From: Bettongia penicillata ogilbyi
Taxonomy: Eukaryota; Chordata; Mammalia; Diprotodontia; Potoroidae
Assembly: GCA_023548195.1 (NCBI GenBank)
Contig: JAJHZJ010000756.1
Location: forward strand, 1,302,001 to 1,366,000
Length of the DNA stretch: 64,000 bases
Reading direction: 5' to 3'
Shown in pieces: positions 35,935-47,329 of this stretch (its first letter is position 1; each line of letters opens with the position of its first letter). The notes beneath the pieces were generated by a model. That model made no database searches and had not been told where the DNA came from. It worked only from the letters and a program-made list of their open reading frames with translations. The translations under genes and the position numbers were made by a program.

Positions 35935-38900
35935 ACAGAGAGAGAAAAACGGAGAGGGACAAAGATAGACAGAGACAGAAAGAAAGAGATAGGTAGAAGG
36001 AGAGAGGGAGGAAGGGAGGAAGAGAGAGAGAGAGGGGGGGGGGAGGGAGAGGGAGAGGGAGATTGAGAGAGAGATTGAGGAGCCTAAGATGATTGCCAGG
36101 TTGCAAGCTTGGCTGACTAGGAGGATGGCAGTACACTCCACAGTAACAAGGCAGTTAGGAAAGGAGGAAGGTTTGAGGGCAATTCCATCTTGGACATGAT
36201 GAGTTTAAGATATCGCATCCAGTTTGAAGGTGGAGATATTACATTTCCCATAGAGAACTGTCAGACTAAAAGTCCCCAGAGAAGTTAGGGTTGGACAAAT
36301 AAATCTGAGAAGCTTCTGTGTAGGGATGATGATTGAATCTAAGGGAGCTGATGGTATACAGGGAGAAGAGAAGGCCCAGGACAGAACCTTGGGGGACACT
36401 TACGGTTAATCAGGGTAAACAATAAGAAGATCCACAAAGGAGACTAGGAAAGAACTGTCAGACAGGTGGAAGGAAAACCAGGAGACAGCAATGTCACAAA
36501 AATGTGGAGAGCAAAGCTCTCTGGGAGAAAAGGGTGATGGATAGTGTCAAAGGCTGCAGAGTGGTCCAGAAGGATGAAGACTGAGAAAAACCCATTATAT
36601 GTGATGAGAAAGAGATCATCAAGCAACGTTGGAGGGACTTCCAGGTGCGGGATCATTCAAGGACGATTTTCCCCTTGAAGACTAGAGCAGATACTCTGAC
36701 TAATATGTCACAGGGAGGATAATGGGAAGCATGATATTTTTATCTAGGGAGCTGTGATTTGGCCAAGCTGTCATTGGCTGTTGCACCTTTTCTGGGCAGT
36801 CAGGGGGGAGATGAGGAGGGGAGGTCATGATTCTGCCTCTGTGATACTTCTTTTAAATATGCTGATCTGTTTCTCCCTACAGGAATAAAGATCTTGTCAA
36901 TCTACTTGCCATTGGAGGCTGGAACTTTGGCACACAGAAGTAAGAGCTTTTCCAAGCCTTAGAAAGGAGGAGGGATGATGTATAGGGCAAAGGGGAGAAG
37001 TGGAATAGGATTACTCAGTCGGGGAGAAGGTGGGGAAGCTCACAGTGCTCAAGCAGTGATTGGTAATGGGAACAAGATAAAAATGGATGGAGAAAATGAC
37101 ATCTTCAGGGAGGAGTCATACTGGCTGTGGGTTAGGGTAGCAGTTCTCAAACTTTTTGTTCTCCAAAAAAAGACTGCTTAAAACTCCCCCTTCCTACCTC
37201 CCCTTTTCTCCTCCTCTTTATTTCTTCCTTCCTTTTCTTTCTCCTTCCCTTTCCTCTTCCTCTTCCCCTCGCTCCCTTTATTATACACAAGGCACTATGC
37301 TAGGTGCTGGGAAAAAAAAAACTACCCAGTCTCTGTGTGGCAGAGCTTACAAAGCTACAAGAGTGTGAATCTAAACATGAGGACAAGACCAACTGGACTG
37401 CCAGGAGGCAATCGGGACGGTAGTGGAATCAGAGCTCTAGCACTGAAGGCGCCTCATCTGGTGCAGCTCCTTCACTTCCAGATGAGGCATTGTAATAAAA
37501 TGATTTGTCTAAGATGGCACAGGCAGTGATTTTCAGAGCTGAGGGGCAGTGTGAGATAGTGGAAGACCTGGCTGGGGATATGTCTGCCTCTGACACATGG
37601 GACCATGGTCACCCTTACCCTCTCAGGGTACTAAGCAGCTCCAAAACCCCATTAGCTGCAAAAGAAGGTACCAAATTGCATTGGTAGGAGTGTCCTCCTC
37701 TGGGACTTCTCAACATCAGTGAAATCAGATGTCCAGTGTCTCTGTTTGGTCTACTCAGTCTCTGACTCCAGGGTCTGGGCTCTACTGTCCAGGACTGTTT
37801 CCCTTACTAGAGCATACATCCTTTGCCTTCAACATTTTGAACTGTAGAGATGGTGAAAGTGAACCAGCCTTGTAGATAAGCAGGCACCTTCAACGGTAGT
37901 TTAAACCAGACCAGGGTTGAGGACATTCTCTTCTATTGCCATAGCTGAACAAATCTCCTTGTTAACCCTTAACTGGGCAAACCTATTTGCTAACCCTTGG
38001 GGGCAGCTTGCTTATGTCCCCCTCTAAGCATTGTGCCTGGAACGTCCTCTGCTCCACCTATGAGCTGAGAGGACCTGGGTTCCCCTCAGAACCTCCTACA
38101 TTTGGTAAGGTTAACTACCAGGCTAAAAACAGATCAATGAGAACAACCATAATATTGGCTGAGCTTAGCATGGTTGGAAAGATTACTGTGCAGGGGGAAA
38201 GGCGATGGTCTTAAAGTTGGAGAACCCAGTTCAAATTCCAGTCCTTGTGATTGGACAAGTGACTTAGGCTCTGAGAGTTTTTACCCATTAAAATGAATGG
38301 AGTTGGAATAGAGGGTGGTGGGGGCAAATCAGCCATACATAAGGATTCCTATAGGCTGTATATTGATGTAGAAAACCACATATTAACATTATTTATGTTC
38401 TGTTGTATTTTTCTTTATTTTGTTAACTATTTCCCAGTTAGTGTTATGGAATGCAGTAAGCTGTGTTTGACAGGCCTGGACCAGAAGGTTCTTTTAGCTT
38501 TAGTATAAAAAAATCCAGTATATAAAAATCCAATTGAGAACTGTGTGCAAAGACAGTTGATGTTGAAGATGACTGTGAGGAGGATGCCTGAGCATCTGGA
38601 TGCTGCTACTCCCATGATAGCTAACATTTCTAATACAGACAATTCTCTTAGATTCACCACCATGGTGGCCTCTGCTGCCAACCGCAAAACCTTCATCTGT
38701 TCAGTCATTGATTTCCTTCGGCTCCACGGGTTTGATGGGATTGACTTGGACATTGAATATCCTGGCTCCAGAAGTAGCCCTGCTGAGGACAAACATCGTT
38801 TCACCATCCTGATTAAGGTGGGGATGCAACTTGGGAATCCAGGTATCCCTCAGAGGAGCTGATGGAGCCCTATGCCCCATGTTCCCCCGGGCATAAAACT

Positions 38901-41900
38901 GGGTGCTGGGTCAGGTGAAGAGTGGGGATGAAGACAGCCTCTCAGCAGCCCTTCTCCTCTCTCTCTAGGAAATGTTAGAGCTTTTTGAACAAGAGGCCAA
39001 AGAAACAGGCCTCCCCAGGCTGCTCATAACAGCAGCTGTGGCTGCTGGGAAAGCCACCATCGATGCAGGATATGAGATTGCAGAGATTGGAAAGTGAGTA
39101 TGGTGGGTCTTCTGGGATGGCAAATCTTAGAAAAGTGGTTTCCAAACTTTTGGAGGAGTGGCAGATAGACTCCCAATTGTGTCTAGGAGTGGAGGACTGT
39201 GTGCCTTCAAGTTATTCCCCTGAAGGGGGCAGGACGAAGAAGCTCTGGAGATGGCTGGTGGTTCCTTTCAATGTCTCTTGTGTTTGATTGGGCTCTGGAA
39301 AGAAAATAAGCTGGCTGCAAGACTTGGGGGATAGTAGTTCTTTAAAATTAAAAAGAAAACTTCAATTAAAAAGCATTAATTTTCTCATCTCCCAAAACCC
39401 TTATAACACACATGCATAATTTAGTAAAACAAATTCCCATATTGACCATGTCCAAAAACGTCCATCTCATTCACCTGTATCTCTCATTTCTCTGCCAAGA
39501 GATGGGTAGCAGGTCTCATTATCCATCTTCTAGAACTGGCCACTGAGCTGATCAGTATTCCATGCTCTTTCAAAGTTGTCTCTTTTCACAATGTCATAGA
39601 AGTTCTTAAAAACATCTCTGATATACTCTTTGGGAATGACTTGTCTTAAGAGTTTTGCCATTGGCATAGTGTTGGCCAAGCCCATAATCTCTGGTTTCTG
39701 TGGTTCTCAGGGAGTTTGCTTCTAGATACTAGTCTTAAAAAACTTGCAAGACAGACATCTCATTGCTGTGGAATATTCTTGTCAGTGTTTAAGAAAAGGC
39801 AGAGGCAACCTCACTTTCATTGCATCGTAGCCTCCCAATCATATTTCCCAACAGATATGGGCTGCATATTCTCACACCTCCTTCCTTATCTATCCTTCTG
39901 GGGACCACGGAGCAGAAACCTCTGCCTAGAAGCCTACAGAGAGAGAGGATATTTGGTGGGTGGAGCAAAAAAGGTTCATCCTCTGCTAAAGACCAAATTT
40001 TAAAGCCCTATGCAGTTAGGACCCCATTTATCTTTCCAGTGACTTTGGACATCATTCTCCCTCCCCACCTCTGTGATCCAGCCAAACTGACCTTCTCTCT
40101 GTTCCTTATGCACATACTTCCTTGCTGGCCATCCCCCATGCCTGGAATGCATTATATCCTAGACATTCACTCCATATGGTCCCTTTCTCCCTCTGAGATA
40201 GCTCAGGTACCATCTTTTGCACAAAACATTTTCTTAATTGACACAACGGCTGGCACCCTCCCTCTCTAACTACCTCTCTATTTAGCTGCTTTATATGGTG
40301 CATGTATGCATGCATTTATTAACTATATATGTATATACACATATATGTGAGTATATATTATATATACTGATTATATTTCTATGTGTGCATGTTGTCTCCA
40401 CCATTAGGATGTGAGTTTATTGGGAAGAGGGATTTTTTTTCACTCTTTGTACTTGGACCCTGTCCTCCTAGAACTGTGTCTGGCACATAATAGTGCCTGG
40501 ATCTTAATAAATACTTATTGACTGATTAAGTACATCCTTCATCTTCTGGAAGTGACCTCCAGTCCTTAAAGGTCATGCCAGTAGTTTCCATATCCTTATG
40601 GGGCCTTTGCCAGTTTGAAAGACTTTGACTTTGGCCCTGGTGATTATTAGCATTTTGAGAGCGGGGGATGTTTTTGCCTTTTTTTGTATCCCTATTGCTT
40701 AGCATCGCATGTTATAGGTACTTAAGAAATTCTTATTGACTTGGTGATGGTATTTATGTTGTCTGAGGTCAGCCTTAGATAAGCCATGTTAGGAAAGGAT
40801 CATGGCCTCTCACCAATTGGTTGACTTCCAAGAGATGGATGTTTTGGCCCTAACCACTCATTAAATCTGCTACTCTAAGGATTCCCTCCTAAGTTTTTCA
40901 TAAAGTATACAAATTTCCTGGGCTTCCTATTTGATAAATGCATCTCATTTCAGGCTCCTGGATTTCATCAGTGTGATGACCTATGACTTCCATGGTGGCT
41001 GGGACACGTGTACAGGACATAACAGCCCCCTGCATGTGGGATCCAAGGACCAAGGAGATAACCGCTATTTCAACTGTGTAAGAAAGCAGTCTGAGGGGCA
41101 GCACACCACTGTAAGCAGAATACTGGCCTTGAAGTCAAGAAGGCCTTGGTTCAAATCCTGTCTTTGACACGTTAGCTATGTCACTTAACCAATTATCTCT
41201 TCAGACAACTTTATAAAACACTGAGTTATGGAGAGTTGCTGATGTGAGATCTGAAACTTCCTAAGAGTTCCTTCTACCAATAAAAACATAGGTTTGTATC
41301 CCTCTGCTCCCAAAATGGGCCACTAGTCACATGGGAGTTCTGCAGGTTTGAAGGCCTTTGTACTTGGGGTCAGTCAATTAGACCTGCCATTTTTCCAATA
41401 GGAAATGACATTTTGTTTTGTCTTCTGTAGGAATATGCCATGAAGTATTGGGAAGACAATGGGGTTCCAGCTGAGAAACTCATCATGGGGTTCCCTACTT
41501 ATGGACGAACTTTCCGGCTCACCACTTCTGACACCTCTGTCTGTGCCCCTGTCTCTGGGCCAGGCTCAGCTGGTCCTTACACACGTGAGGCTGGCTTCTG
41601 GGCTTATTATGAGGTAGTGCATTTAAATTACTCATGCTTGTAAATGGGTTAAAAAAAAATTCCCATTCTCAAATATATCTCTACCACCTAACTCACTCCA
41701 TGACATTCTTTCCTTGGGTTTGATATGCAATTTTGAGCGATAGAAAGCCTGGAGAAGAGAAGGACCAGATTTTCAATTATATTCACATGGAGCTTAAAGT
41801 TTTCCTTCTGGATGTTTCGAGATGTGATCCCATATTGGGGATAGTGCATTTATCCACAGTCGTGTAAATATGAAGAGGGTTTCTCTCAGAAGGCTTACGA

Positions 41901-44900
41901 CAATCTAATCTTTTGGTAAGGGAAATGGGTTGAGCCTTACTTGCCTGTAGCCTAGTTTCTATCAGGTTTTAAACCTATTTTGTGACCAGTTTGTGACTTG
42001 AAGCTATGGCATAAACTCATTTTTTTTCAGAGACATGTAAGTGGTCTAGTGGATAGAGCTTCAGACTTGAGTCAGGGAGACCTGAATTCAAATCCTTCAT
42101 CAGACACTTAGTACTTCTGTGACCCCTCTAAGACTTAGTTTCCTCTTCTGTAAGATGGGGATGATAATAATTGCACCCACCTTATAGGGGTGACATGAAG
42201 AACTAAATAGGGTTATCTATGTAAAGTACTTTCCAACATGTAAATCACTTTGTAAGTGGAGACTTATTAATCCAACAAATATTTATTAAGTATCTATTGT
42301 AGGCAAGCCATGTGCTGGGGTCAAAGAACACCATGGCTAGTTCTTTCTCTCTCTCTCCCTTTCTGTTTCTCTGTCTTTCTCCCTTTCTATTTCTTTCTTT
42401 CTCTCTGATGAAAAGAGATGGGGATAAGATCTAATGCACAAGTAGAGGTGTCAGTCGTGGGAAGGGTCCTTTCATACTCTAAAGCTAGCACAGAAGGGGA
42501 GAAGCGGAACATATATAAGGAAATTTGGGGCACAAGGGAGAATAGCTGCCTGGGATCATTACAGTTTTAAAATGTGTATTATTTGACCCACCCCATGTCT
42601 TAACATTTATTAAGCATATTATGTGCCAGGTCCTGTGCTAGGCACTGTGGATAGTCCCTGATATCAAGAAACCCCATTTTACTGGGGGAAAACAATGTGT
42701 GCATAAATACAGTCAAAATATAAAATAATTAGTGGAAGTTAAAAAAAATTAAGTTTTGGTGGGGAAGGATATTAGCTGCTGTGGGGATCAGAGACAGCTT
42801 TATCTTGAGCTGGAGCTCAGCCTTGAAAGAAATCCGGGCTCTAAGAGGTCAGAAGGTTCATTATTGTCATCTACTTACTCTTCTTTTCCCATCATGCTTT
42901 ACTGATTGGCCACCTCAAATGACCCTCATTTCCCCTCCAGATCTGCACATTTTTAAAAGATGCAACAACTGTCTGGATCGATGACCAAAAAGTCCCCTAT
43001 GCCTACCGAGGCAATGAATGGATTGGCTTCGATAATGTGAAGAGCTATGAGTACAAGGTAAGAATTGTAAGGCAAAGATGGATTCCTGCTTCCAAACCCC
43101 AGGGAAACAGGGTCTTTTCCAACACCGCCCATCTTCCTCCCAATACCCTAGTGAGCACCTCCTGACATTTGGGGCCTTCAGGAAGTTAATATGTAGGGAA
43201 AGCAGGAACATACTAAGGCCATAACATATCTCTTCAAGTGAAGCACAGGAGTAATATTTCAGTTCAATGTAATGAAATTCAATAGAAATTCATCAAAACA
43301 TGGAAGACACCAAGTGTATAAAGACAAAAAATTGAAATCTTTCTTGCCCTCATAAAGCTCATATTCTTATGTCCTAAAAACTGGCCTTATCTGAATTCCT
43401 GCTCAATACAGCTCTGTGTGGGGAAAAGTTGGCCTCATACATCTGGTTTCCTTTATCAATCATAGAATTGTAGTCAGAAAGAGAAATTGTCTTCAGGAAC
43501 TGTAGCTGAGAAGGCTGTGTGGGATCAACCTCAGCTATGTGTCAGTTGACAAAATTTACTTGAACTTACTAGGGAAATTCTCACTAAGAGAATCTAGAAT
43601 TCCTTAGATTAAGTCATTGGAGTGCATAGTACAGAAAATATAGACTCTGTCCCATCTAAGGGTCTTCTCTCCCCAACTCTCTCCACTCACACCAGAACTT
43701 GCCTGAGTTTTTGATGAGAGTACTTCAACTGAGAGAAAGAACCCTAGGGACTAACTGCTAAGGTTTTTTCTTCTCCTTTCTCCACAGGTGGATTTTGTCA
43801 AGCAAAACAGATTTGGAGGTGCTATGGTTTGGGCCATTGACCTTGATGATTTCTCAGGAACTTTCTGCAATGAGGGCAAATATCCACTCATAAGTAAACT
43901 ACGGTCTCTCCTGGGGCTGTCAGCAGGTAACTCAATGCTGGGTAACCCCGCCCCAAGAGCCAGGGCAGGTTTGGGAATATTAGGGGTATACTGGGGCAGC
44001 AGCCAGAAGAGACAAGTGTGCTAAGGACATCTCCTTAGAAATTAACTCAGGCAGTGCTAAATTCACCAAGCAAAAAGAGCCAGAGTAAAAGGAAGCTACT
44101 GGGACCGTGAGCATTTCTTCCCTAGAAAGACTGTGGCTTGAACTCAGTTCTGAAGGTAGCTATAATCTAAGAACATGGGTCTAGAGCCAGAAGGGACATC
44201 TATTCCAGTCACTTCATTTTACAGTCTAAGGAGCTCAAGTACAGGGCGATTGAGATTTGCCCAAAGTTACACAGGGAGTGAGGGGCAGCATTGGGATTCA
44301 TACCCAGGGCTTCTTGACTCCAAATCCTGTCTCCTCTTCACTGTTCCCTCCTTGTCAGAGGTGCCTGATTCATGGACCCACAAATAAAAGGGTTTATTAG
44401 TTTATCTCTACAGATTTGGAGCTGGGGAGCAGAGAAACTACCTCCTCCATACAGAAGAAAGTGAAATCAAGAGACTTCAGAGGATAGTGCAGTTTAAAGC
44501 TATTCTACATTCCTGGGACCACTATGCCCCAGGAGCAGGGGTATTGAAAGACTAATGTAATAGCTACCATGCACTATTTGTCACCTGATATTTTACAAAG
44601 TGTTTTTTCTCACATCAAATCTTTGAGAGGAGAACAAGTATTACCCTTTTATGAGTAAAGAAAAGATCTCATAGATGACATGAACTGTCCAAGGTCATGT
44701 GGACAGGTGTCAGAATCACAACTCAAGACTCCTTGTGATTTCAAACCCAGTATTTTCTCCTTTACACCACAGAACCAGGGCACTGGGAATAGGTACGATT
44801 TTATCAATTTTGTCCCAGCACTCAGAAGTTGGTTGCATTCCTGGAGGTGGGGGCATGTAATGTGTTATTTCCACTAATCTTTTGGGTAGGGCACTCACCA

Positions 44901-45826
44901 CTATACTATTGAAAGCTGGTGTTCAGAAAGGACCTTGTGTGTGGTCCATGATGGGGAATGTGACTGCTGTGTTGCCAGAATGATTTTCTGAGGGTTATCA
45001 GTTAGGAGCCTGGACCATTCAAGAGGGGATCTCTTTCTAGGAGTACCTTAGTGAGAATGAAGGGGAAAGCTGGCCACAAGCAATGTGAATTTTCAGACTA
45101 TTTGCAGACACTTTTCATGTAATTATTTATTTTCTATAAACATGGAAAGTCCCTTTCTCTTTCCCCCCTCCACCATCCAGCTCTTTTTAATGTTTTCCTA
45201 GATGCTTCTTTACCCCAGTGGTATTGCCATCCCTGGGATACACCCAGTGGGACTCCCCTTAGGTACTCTTGCTAACTATAGACAGGATCTTGAGGGAAAG
45301 CGTTATCAGATACCCTCCTTAACTACATCTGAACCTAGGTTTTTGTGGCAGTTTCCATTTGGTGTTTGCTAGCTCAGGCACATTCTTTCCAGGCTCAGCT
45401 AGAGTCTGCATCTCAGAGTTAATCTGCCAGGGATTTGGATCCTGAAATGGATGGCCAGGATGAGGTTCTGTTGGTTTTTTAATCTGTTTGCTAATGAAAG
45501 TACCCCTCCAGGTGTGATTAATCTCAATTGCTTCTTGTCCTCTTGTAGAGTGTACCGCAGCCAGTAAAACCCTGCACGACCTGTTCCCAACCCCTAGAAG
45601 TCCAAGCTTCTGCTCTGACACTGGAGGAGAGTCAGAGGGTGATGGAGACAATGGTGGAGGAACTGGAGGAGATGGTAGCTTCTGTGCTGGTAAAGTCAAT
45701 GGCTTCTACGTTGATCCTGAAGATCACAATAAGTTCTACCAGTGCGTGGGAGGCAACACCTTTCATTTCCAGTGTGCCCAGGGCCTGATCTTTAAAGAGA
45801 GCTGCATGTGCTGTGACCGGCCTTAA
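31106..45826 (+). CDS. Secreted GH18 chitinase, AMCase-like, with chitin-binding domain; at the OVGP1 position
   Basis: Predicted endochitinase cleaving beta-1,4 links in chitin, secreted. Eleven exons join in phase to 482 codons (human AMCase 476): 31106-31130, 32340-32369, 34239-34443, 36883-36939, 38652-38817, 38969-39093, 40954-41077, 41431-41613, 42941-43057, 43788-43926, 45549-45826. Signal peptide 1-21; GH18 barrel about 22-390; Gly/Asp/Ser-rich linker; CBM14-type domain 434-482. Catalytic motif D134, D137, D139, E141 in [12 protein letters not shown], plus M211-Y213-D214 and barrel-end W359. Cysteines 26, 49, 51, 307, 371 and 392 match AMCase disulfide positions; the CBD has six (436, 456, 466, 476, 478, 479). 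Odd: Ile140 replaces the usual Trp. Position tail-to-tail with PIFO matches human OVGP1, and segments such as LYPQFRALK and [14 protein letters not shown] resemble OVGP1, which is not catalytic. No disabling lesion seen. Confidence 0.9.
32340..32369 (+). CDS. Chitinase exon 2 (signal-peptide core)
   Basis: CTAG acceptor and GTAAGT donor; reads [10 protein letters not shown]. It completes the hydrophobic core of the signal peptide. Confidence 0.9.
   Translation, partial: VFPWCCLPS
34239..34443 (+). CDS. Chitinase exon 3
   Basis: Starts the mature protein ([19 protein letters not shown]...) and carries [15 protein letters not shown]. The donor is the less usual GTCAGT at 34444. This choice keeps phase with exon 4 (CA|G AAT). 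Confidence 0.9.
34558..34700 (+). mobile_element. Old SINE/L2-tail repeat
   Basis: 'taagtgcctactgtgtgtca', 'ggggatacaaagag', 'tctcaagaagctcatggtct': a repeat unit seen ten or more times in the window (for example 7378, 9600, 17700, 29630, 42270, 51880, 57000, 62450). Confidence 0.6.
35070..35300 (+). mobile_element. Marsupial tRNA-derived SINE, full length
   Basis: Starts 'ggggcagctagatggcacag' and ends with 'gactgaaatagctaaacagc'; intron 3 of the chitinase gene. Confidence 0.88.
35328..35622 (-). mobile_element. tRNA-headed SINE with RTE-like LINE tail, near full length
   Basis: On the - strand a tRNA-like head (complement of 'tctatccactgcaccaccta') is followed by the CORE-like middle. It ends in a 3' tail (complement of 'ttcatccttcgttgacgaag') similar to the end of the LINE fragment at 47.33-47.79 kb. 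The best preserved copy of this composite in the window. Confidence 0.7.
35900..36080. repeat. (TG)n followed by GA-rich repeat
   Basis: TG run at 35900-35934, then about 145 bases of almost pure purine (GA-rich) on the + strand, in chitinase intron 3. Long purine mirror-like tracts of this sort can form triplex DNA. Confidence 0.85.
36110..36680 (+). mobile_element. Old LINE-like relic, family not assigned
   Basis: Shares blocks with 18480-18900 ('cccaggacagaaccttgggg' versus the 'cccaggacagagtctt' block). Non-coding now. Confidence 0.4.
36883..36939 (+). CDS. Chitinase exon 4
   Basis: Reads [18 protein letters not shown], the conserved GG.NFGT segment that the pseudogene at 14.8 kb has lost. 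Confidence 0.92.
38652..38817 (+). CDS. Chitinase exon 5 (catalytic exon)
   Basis: Holds [13 protein letters not shown] with all three acidic residues. The donor is a weak GTGGGG. The following intron is only 151 bases, the shortest in the gene. Cys122 (TFICSV) is unusual. Confidence 0.92.
38969..39093 (+). CDS. Chitinase exon 6
   Basis: Reads [20 protein letters not shown], then [26 protein letters not shown] donor. It is the direct counterpart of the pseudogene exon with the TAA. Confidence 0.92.
39995..40530 (+). mobile_element. L2 LINE 3' end
   Basis: Classic L2 3' pattern: 'aagccctatgcagttagg', 'cctggaatgcattatatcc', 'gctcaggtaccatcttttgc', then 'tggcacataatagtgcctgg' and 'aataaatacttattgactga'. 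Lies in chitinase intron 6. A TA-rich run sits inside it (40311-40385). Confidence 0.7.
40954..41077 (+). CDS. Chitinase exon 7
   Basis: Reads [18 protein letters not shown] and TGHNSPL, including substrate-binding M211, Y213 and D214. Confidence 0.92.
41431..41613 (+). CDS. Chitinase exon 8
   Basis: Reads [30 protein letters not shown] and GFWAYYE. Sixty-one codons, one fewer than the CHIA exon at 61.0 kb. Confidence 0.92.
42030..42280 (+). mobile_element. MIR/CORE-type SINE
   Basis: 'aagtggtctagtggatagag', 'cctgaattcaaatccttcat', 'ctgtaagatggggatgataa', 'gtaaagtactttccaacat'; intron 8 of the chitinase gene. Confidence 0.7.
42941..43057 (+). CDS. Chitinase exon 9
   Basis: Reads [20 protein letters not shown], then a [16 protein letters not shown] segment; GTAAGA donor. 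Confidence 0.92.
43788..43926 (+). CDS. Chitinase exon 10
   Basis: Reads [19 protein letters not shown] and [15 protein letters not shown], the end of the GH18 barrel with the binding-site tryptophan. Confidence 0.92.
45549..45826 (+). CDS. Chitinase exon 11 (linker and chitin-binding domain)
   Basis: Ninety-one complete codons plus stop. A Gly/Glu/Asp-rich linker leads to [20 protein letters not shown] and a [11 protein letters not shown] end. This is a peritrophin-type (CBM14) domain with all six cysteines. Confidence 0.9.
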
Positions 45827-46178
45827 AACAAAGAGTAACACTTTGTTGAAAAGCATTCTGGTTCTGCCCCACCGCACCCCCAAACCCCACTCAATGGTGA
45901 GCTCTTGAAGGCAGACGTGTTTCATTGATCCTTGAATTTCCCTCACAGTCTAGTACAGTGGCTGGTACATAATAGGCACCCCATAAATATTCTCCCAAAC
46001 ACCCATGTATTTGTGATCTAATCAGTCTGGGAGCTTAATCCATCCACGGATGACTGCCTTGTGTCAATGAGCATCCCGTCTTTCCAGGATCACCACAAGG
46101 GCCCATCCTCATCCATGCCCAGGCTTTTTCCCTAACATCATGAGGGTACCAATGGGATAAACATCAGTGGAATATTTT

Positions 46179-46184
46179 AATAAA
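46179..46184 (+). terminator. Candidate poly(A) signal of the chitinase gene
   Basis: First canonical AATAAA after the stop codon, about 350 bases downstream. A CATAAA variant lies nearer (about 45983). Confidence 0.45.
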
Positions 46185-47329
46185 CAGACTACTCAATACA
46201 TATGCCTAGCACCATTATCTAAATAGCAACTTACTCCCTAGAGCAGGGAAACTTTTTAAAGGTGTTAGTTCAGCCTCTCCAGTGCCCATATTACAAGGAC
46301 TTAATTATGGTTATAATAGCTAGGAAAAAAAATTGGTGCAGAGACTGGTATTTTATGTTGAATGAAGATCTGAATAAATTGAGCACAGCATGGTGGTTTG
46401 CTCAATTTTTACTTCATGGACCCCTAATGCCATCCTGAAGAATTCTTTTATAAAAGTTAACTGCAAAATGAGAACCCTCGGGACCTGCCCTGGGGAAAAG
46501 AGTTGAGAAAACTCACCCAGATCAAACTGGGCTCTCAGAGCATAGACTATTATTGTAGAGGGTATTACATTTACATTTGTTGTAGAGATTAGTCTAAATT
46601 GTAAATTAGGGGCTGAATGTCTACTGCATACCACTCTATTATGAAAACACACACATGTGCACACATCAAGTACATGCACATACACACAAGCAAACGAAAA
46701 GGGAAATATTCTTCTTTCAATGAGAATAATGTAAAGGTCATTTCTAGCCAAAGTCATAGTATTCATAAGGTCATTGGTCAACAGAGACCAAAATACAGTG
46801 GGCTTGTGTGAGAAGGGGGGAAGGGTCATAGGGTGGTGCTTAATTATCTTGATGAATATATCTAGACCAGCTTCTCAGTTTTACAGGTGAGGAAAGTAAG
46901 GTCCAGAGAAAGTGACTTGTCCAAGGTCAACAGGTAATCAGCAGCAGAGATGGGATTTGAATAAGATTCTCTTACCTCCTCCCTAGCTATCTTATCACTA
47001 GACCACAGTAAACTCTCTATGCCATGGGGGTTTGGTAAAGAGTTTGGCAATGTCCACTTGTCCAAGGAGACATTCTCCATAATTCTGGTAGCCAAAAATC
47101 TCCAACAGCTTTGTTCATCTTGATTTGGTTGACTGCCCCAAATGTGGCTTTGGAGAGCTCCTGGACACCTGCTGGAATGAATTCTGAGGTGTCCTCAGGG
47201 TTCTTGTCATGAAGTGCTCAGCAGCATTGGGGTGTAGCCTTCAGACTGGGACTAGAAGACCCTTGGAGGGAGGAGATTGCTTGGTTTGGGCTCATGAGCT
47301 GCTATTGTAGAGTCTAAAAAACCCAGTTC

